Below, one piece after another: positions 60,430-64,000 of a stretch of DNA of 64,000 nt. Numbering within the stretch: the stretch's first letter is position 1; every line of letters begins with the position of its first letter. Under the pieces are notes generated by a model that was not told the origin of the DNA, ran no database searches, and saw only the letters and a program-made list of their open reading frames with translations. The DNA lies in the NCBI GenBank assembly GCA_964645655.1, contig CAZXZS010000001.1:558001-622000 (forward strand), given 5' to 3'. The DNA is from JAGOUA01 sp964645655. Its GTDB lineage: Bacteria > Patescibacteriota > Patescibacteriia > 2-12-FULL-60-25. The position numbers and the translations under genes were made by a program.

Positions 60430-61788
60430 CTAACACCGCGTCCCCCACGCCGCTTCCTGGCGGCAGAGGAGTTCGGAGGCGCGGGCCGGCTCGGCCATCA
60501 GCTCCTTCACGACCCGCTCCAGGCGGACGCCCGGCGTCTGCAAGCCCCCCTGGGACGCCTTGGCGAACACGAGGTCTCCCGGACGCAAGGCATCTTGGAC
60601 CCACAAGCCAAGCTCCGGCGTGTCGGCGAACAGATGGATCCGCCCTTCCGGAAAGCCCGCGGCCAGGGCGCCAGAACGATAGGCGTCCGCATAGGCACCC
60701 GTCACGCACAGGAGGTCGATCCCCAAGCGGGCAGCCTCACTACCGATGCGCGCATGGAGATCGGCAGTCGTCGGACCGAGTTCGCGCATCTCGCCAAGGC
60801 AGGCGATCTTGCGCTGGCGGGACGGATCGGTCGCCATCGAGGACAGGTCGCGTAGCGCGGACAGCACGGAAACCGGCGAGGCGTTATAGGTATCGTCCAA
60901 GAGCATCGTGCCCTTGATGCCGGGGATCAGGCGCGCGCGGCCCGGAAGCGGACGGAATTCTTCCGAGCAGGCGGCGATGATCTCCTCTGCCGTCAGGTCG
61001 AGCGCCAGCCCGACGGCCGCGGCCGCCGCAAAGGCGAACGCCATGGAGCGTCCGAACGTGCCCGGCAAGAAAACGGTATACGCCTGCTGCAGGATCGCGA
61101 CCCGGATCTCCAGGCCGACGGGCAACGCGCCGGTTCCGGTCGCTTCCATGCGGACCTGGGTGCGGAGGACCTGCACGTCGGCCCGGGACGACGTGCCGAA
61201 GGTCAGGAGATGGGCCGGGTTCTTGTCGCGCATCGCGAGGACGCGCGGGTCATCGGCATTGAGGACCATCGTCCCGCCGGGCGGCAAGCGACGGACGAGC
61301 GTCGACTTCTCTTCGGCGATGGCGTCGATCGAGGGATAGTTCGCGGCATGGACGGGCGCCCAATCGACGTCTTCCGGGGTGACCGCGGTCACGACCGAGA
61401 GGGAGGGCGGCGCGAGGTCCGTCAGGCGCGCCAGATCACCAGGACGGTCAGCCCCCATCTCGAACACGAACGTCTGGACGCCGGTCCGGCGCAGGCCGAG
61501 CGCATGCAACGCGCCCGTCCAAAGCAGCCCGATCCAGGCTAGCGGCGCATTACCGGGAGCAGGACGGCCAAACACCGTCAGCGGGACGCCGAGGTCGTTG
61601 TTATAGCTCTTCTCCGTGACGCGGACCTGTGGCGTCGTGCGGGCACGCAGGAGCGCGGCCAGGAATTGCTTGGTCGAGGACTTCCCCACCGATCCCGTCA
61701 CGGCGATGATGAGCGGCCGTTCGCGCGCGAGGGTCTTTTTCGCCATCCCTCCGACCGCGCGCGTCAGCCAGGCGAGCAGGAATTGCAT
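60430..61788 (-). CDS. murF: UDP-MurNAc-tripeptide:D-alanyl-D-alanine ligase
   Basis: MurF adds D-Ala-D-Ala to UDP-MurNAc-tripeptide, the last cytoplasmic step of peptidoglycan precursor synthesis. In this 452-residue protein the ATP loop is VTGSVGKSSTKQ (residues 30-41). Other Mur-ligase landmarks are FEMGADRPGDL, the NADDPRVLAM segment and LDDTYNASPVSVLSAL. The C-terminal domain with GEMRELG follows. The ATG at 61788 is chosen because TATGCT (61797-61802) ends eight bases upstream; the open frame upstream belongs to no family sequence. It lies just downstream of ftsI, as in division and cell-wall clusters. Confidence 0.95.
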   Translation of the reverse strand: MQFLLAWLTRAVGGMAKKTLARERPLIIAVTGSVGKSSTKQFLAALLRARTTPQVRVTEKSYNNDLGVPLTVFGRPAPGNAPLAWIGLLWTGALHALGLRRTGVQTFVFEMGADRPGDLARLTDLAPPSLSVVTAVTPEDVDWAPVHAANYPSIDAIAEEKSTLVRRLPPGGTMVLNADDPRVLAMRDKNPAHLLTFGTSSRADVQVLRTQVRMEATGTGALPVGLEIRVAILQQAYTVFLPGTFGRSMAFAFAAAAAVGLALDLTAEEIIAACSEEFRPLPGRARLIPGIKGTMLLDDTYNASPVSVLSALRDLSSMATDPSRQRKIACLGEMRELGPTTADLHARIGSEAARLGIDLLCVTGAYADAYRSGALAAGFPEGRIHLFADTPELGLWVQDALRPGDLVFAKASQGGLQTPGVRLERVVKELMAEPARASELLCRQEAAWGTRC

Positions 61789-61839
61789 AGGCCTCGAGCA
61801 TAACACAGGGGTCCGGAGGGGCGAAGACGGCACTGGGGA

Positions 61840-63684
61840 TCAGTTGTCGGAGGCGGCCGGGGCGGCGACCGGTGACGGCGGCGTCAAGGGCTCCGGCTCG
61901 ACGGCCGGCGGGGCGGCCGGGGCGCGGATCGGCCGTTCAGGCGGGATCTGGAGATAGGAAACCAGGAATTTGGCCATCTCGCCGAAGATCGGGGCCGCCG
62001 AAGATTCGGCGAACTGCACGGTCTTGGGGCGGTCGATCTTGACGAGCATCACGAATTGCGGGTTTTCGGCGGGCAGGTAGCCCACGAACGAGCCGATGGT
62101 CGCATCCGCCAAGTAGCCCCCCTTCGGGTTCGGGATCTGGGCTGTCCCCGTCTTGCCGGCGACATAGTAGCCGGGCACGCCTGCGCGCTTGCCGTGCCCG
62201 TTCTCGACCACATCCACCAGCATGGCCGAAATCAGGTGCGAGGTGCGGCTGGAGATGATGGGGCCGACGACTTGCGGCGCGACCGGCTCCTTGCGGCCAT
62301 CCGGATGGAGGAACGACTCGACGAGGCGTGGACGGTACATGGTCCCACCGTTGCCGAGCGGCACATACGACATCGCCATCTGGAGCGGCGTGGCGGCCAT
62401 CCCCTGCCCGAACGAGATGGTGGCGGCGAAGATCTCGCCCGCCCGCTTGAGCGCCGAGACGTCGCCCTTGACCTCCGTCGAAAGCGAGACGCCGGTCCGC
62501 TCGCCGAAGCCGAACTTCTGGACGTAGGTCCGGAAGAGGTCTTTCCCAAGCAGGCGCTGCACATGGATCGTCCCCGTGTTCAATGACTTCTCGAGGACGT
62601 CGGTCATGGTCTGGGTGCCATGCGCCTTCTTGTCGGAATTACGGATGGTGAACTGGTCGATCTTCTCCTCGCCCTTGTCGACGTAGGTGGAGCGTGGCGT
62701 GATCTTGCCGCTGTCGAGACCCGCGGCGAGGGTGACGGGCTTGAAGATGGACCCGGGCTCGTACTGGTAGAAGATGTTGGGGTTATTGAAGATGCCGATG
62801 TCTTTCACGGTACGGTACTTCGACGGATCGAAATCGGGCACGGCGCACATGGCGAGCAGCGAACCGTCGCGCGGATCGACGATCACCATCGAGGCGCTGG
62901 AGGCCTCGAAGCGGGTGATCGCCTCCTGCAGCTTGGCGCAGGCCTCGTATTGGATGCGCCGGTCGAGCGTCACGACGACGTCACTGCCGTCGCGCGCCTT
63001 GGTGAGCTCGATGGAACCGGTGGTGAGGCGGCGGCCTTGCGGGTCGCGTTCGGCCTGGATGGACCCGGCCTGGCCACGCAAGACCTCATCGAAATACCCT
63101 TCCAGGCCGTACTTCCCGACGCGCTGGTTCTGGTCGTCCAGGGAGACGAACCCCAGGATCTGCCCGCCGATGCCCGGTTCCGGATAGAGGCGCGCGGCCC
63201 CCGCCTGCACGCCGATGCCGGGAAGCTTGGCGGCCCGCAGCTCCTCGACGCGCTCATAGGCGGCGTCGCGGTCGAGGACGAGATAGGTCGTCGTGGGCGC
63301 CAGAAGCTTCGGCAAGAAATCTTCCTTCGGCTTGCCCAGGATCTGTGCGACACGCTCGGCGACGGCCGCCCGGTCGGGCATCTCGCGTGGGACGGCATAC
63401 ACCTGCCAGGCGTCGCGGTCCTTGGCGATGGGATAGAGGCGGCCATCGGCGCGGTCGCGGACATAAATGGTGCCACGGCGCGGCGTGAGGGCCTTCTGGA
63501 GGGCGTGCTGGTCGGAGGCTAGCACTTGGTAGGACGCGTACTCGATGACCTGCAACTGGAAAAAGCGGGCGACGAGCAGCAGCCCCAACAGGCCGCAGCC
63601 GATCGCCAAAAGCCGCAGGCGCATGGGCGCGGCGCCTACGGTGGGACGGACGTGGGCCCCACGCGCCGAGAAGGGACGGGACAC
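61840..63684 (-). CDS. ftsI: Class B penicillin-binding protein (FtsI/PBP2 type)
   Basis: This transpeptidase crosslinks septal peptidoglycan. Residues 23-43 form the membrane anchor, then come the pedestal domain and the penicillin-binding domain with SxxK (Ser312-Lys315 in EPGSIFKP), SxN (Ser367-Asn369 in KSLNTG) and KTG (511-513 in AGKTGTAQ). A Pro/Ala-rich tail ends the 614-residue protein. The start is taken as the GTG at 63684, because TATACT occupies 63692-63697, seven bases upstream. An ATG at 63729 would be upstream of the promoter. Its neighbours murF and the membrane protein upstream place it in a small cell-wall cluster. Confidence 0.95.
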   Translation of the reverse strand: MSRPFSARGAHVRPTVGAAPMRLRLLAIGCGLLGLLLVARFFQLQVIEYASYQVLASDQHALQKALTPRRGTIYVRDRADGRLYPIAKDRDAWQVYAVPREMPDRAAVAERVAQILGKPKEDFLPKLLAPTTTYLVLDRDAAYERVEELRAAKLPGIGVQAGAARLYPEPGIGGQILGFVSLDDQNQRVGKYGLEGYFDEVLRGQAGSIQAERDPQGRRLTTGSIELTKARDGSDVVVTLDRRIQYEACAKLQEAITRFEASSASMVIVDPRDGSLLAMCAVPDFDPSKYRTVKDIGIFNNPNIFYQYEPGSIFKPVTLAAGLDSGKITPRSTYVDKGEEKIDQFTIRNSDKKAHGTQTMTDVLEKSLNTGTIHVQRLLGKDLFRTYVQKFGFGERTGVSLSTEVKGDVSALKRAGEIFAATISFGQGMAATPLQMAMSYVPLGNGGTMYRPRLVESFLHPDGRKEPVAPQVVGPIISSRTSHLISAMLVDVVENGHGKRAGVPGYYVAGKTGTAQIPNPKGGYLADATIGSFVGYLPAENPQFVMLVKIDRPKTVQFAESSAAPIFGEMAKFLVSYLQIPPERPIRAPAAPPAVEPEPLTPPSPVAAPAASDN

Positions 63685-63727
63685 GCCGTCCAGTATACCG
63701 CGAGATCCGTGGCCCGGAAAAGCGCGC

Positions 63728-63755
63728 AAGAAAAAAGGCGCCCAGGACAGGCGCC
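63728..63755 (-). terminator. Intrinsic terminator, minus strand
   Basis: GGCGCC-TGTCCT-GGGCGCC followed by TTTTTTC on the minus strand. Confidence 0.85.
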
Positions 63756-63758
63756 GCG

Positions 63759-64000
63759 CTACCGCTCGGTGGCGAGCCGGTAGAAGAAGTTGATGGCGAC
63801 GACGACGCTCGCGACCGACAGGACGCCGAGGATCGTGTAGAAGATGAAGAGGCGCCGCTGCCGCTTGCGCCGCTGCCGATCGGCGAGCGCGCGGATGGAC
63901 GCGTCATCGAGCGGCCGAACCCCGACGTCGTCCGGATGGGGCGGCAGCTCGTTGGCGGCGCGGACGAACCCGCCCAGCGTTCGGTTCTGGGCGATCCTCG
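63759..64000 (-). CDS. Tail-anchored-like membrane protein (5' end beyond window)
   Basis: The last 79 residues of a minus-strand gene are visible. A soluble stretch (VRAANELPPHPDDVGVRPLDD) leads to a very basic segment (DRQRRKRQRR), then one transmembrane helix (LFIFYTILGVLSVASVVVAINFF) and only six residues after it. The position upstream of ftsI is where FtsL often lies, but FtsL has its membrane helix at the N-terminus, so this is not FtsL-like in topology. A clear terminator follows the stop. Confidence 0.7.
   Translation of the reverse strand, partial: RIAQNRTLGGFVRAANELPPHPDDVGVRPLDDASIRALADRQRRKRQRRLFIFYTILGVLSVASVVVAINFFYRLATER

Overview
The window looks like part of a high-GC, streamlined bacterial chromosome, most likely a member of the Candidate Phyla Radiation (Patescibacteria). 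That is an inference from the gene set, the compact spacing and the many short lineage-specific proteins; no rRNA or ribosomal protein is present to prove it. TGA is used as a normal stop codon, which argues against the recoded CPR groups. About 55 protein genes, one tRNA-Glu, one candidate structured RNA and many promoters and intrinsic terminators can be supported.

Layout. 1-12401: lemA (cut by the edge), a site-2 protease, pheS-pheT, a small membrane protein, a possible nuclease on the minus strand, dnaE, a membrane protein and a beta-CASP nuclease. 12494-15048: three proteins of unknown function, one frameshifted. 15236-17029: typA. 17136-18906: four small related membrane proteins. 18985-24755: a secreted trypsin-like protease, a DEDDy exonuclease and a class I ribonucleotide reductase operon behind paired NrdR boxes. 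24914-33050: a TrmB-like regulator, a candidate ncRNA, rmuC, an FtsQ-like protein, asnS and unknown proteins. 33104-38428: recO-ruvX, rnhB, an M29-like aminopeptidase and rarA. 38474-51681: mostly single-gene units of unknown function, interrupted by tRNA-Glu, a secreted HELVH metallopeptidase, a deoxyribosyltransferase-Nudix fusion and an HD alarmone hydrolase-like protein. 51907-53232: purA. 53369-60279: a four-gene locus around a GHKL-fold ATPase. 60430-64000: murF, a class B PBP (ftsI) and the end of another cell-wall-cluster gene.

Two expression styles are interleaved. Most housekeeping genes have a -10 hexamer (TATACT, TATGCT, TACGCT and similar) ending about 7-12 bases before an ATG or GTG, little -35 and no Shine-Dalgarno, so their mRNAs should be leaderless. 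Most unknown genes, plus purA, the HD hydrolase, the nuclease and the GHKL locus, instead sit behind TTGACA-17-TAnnnT promoters with a leader, a clear Shine-Dalgarno and their own intrinsic terminator, like self-contained cassettes. The most interesting loci are the GHKL ATPase cluster, the minus-strand ncRNA candidate, a 14-bp repeated motif (TTTTACGACGCAAG), the detached ATP-cone protein in the RNR operon and the regulatory dichotomy itself.
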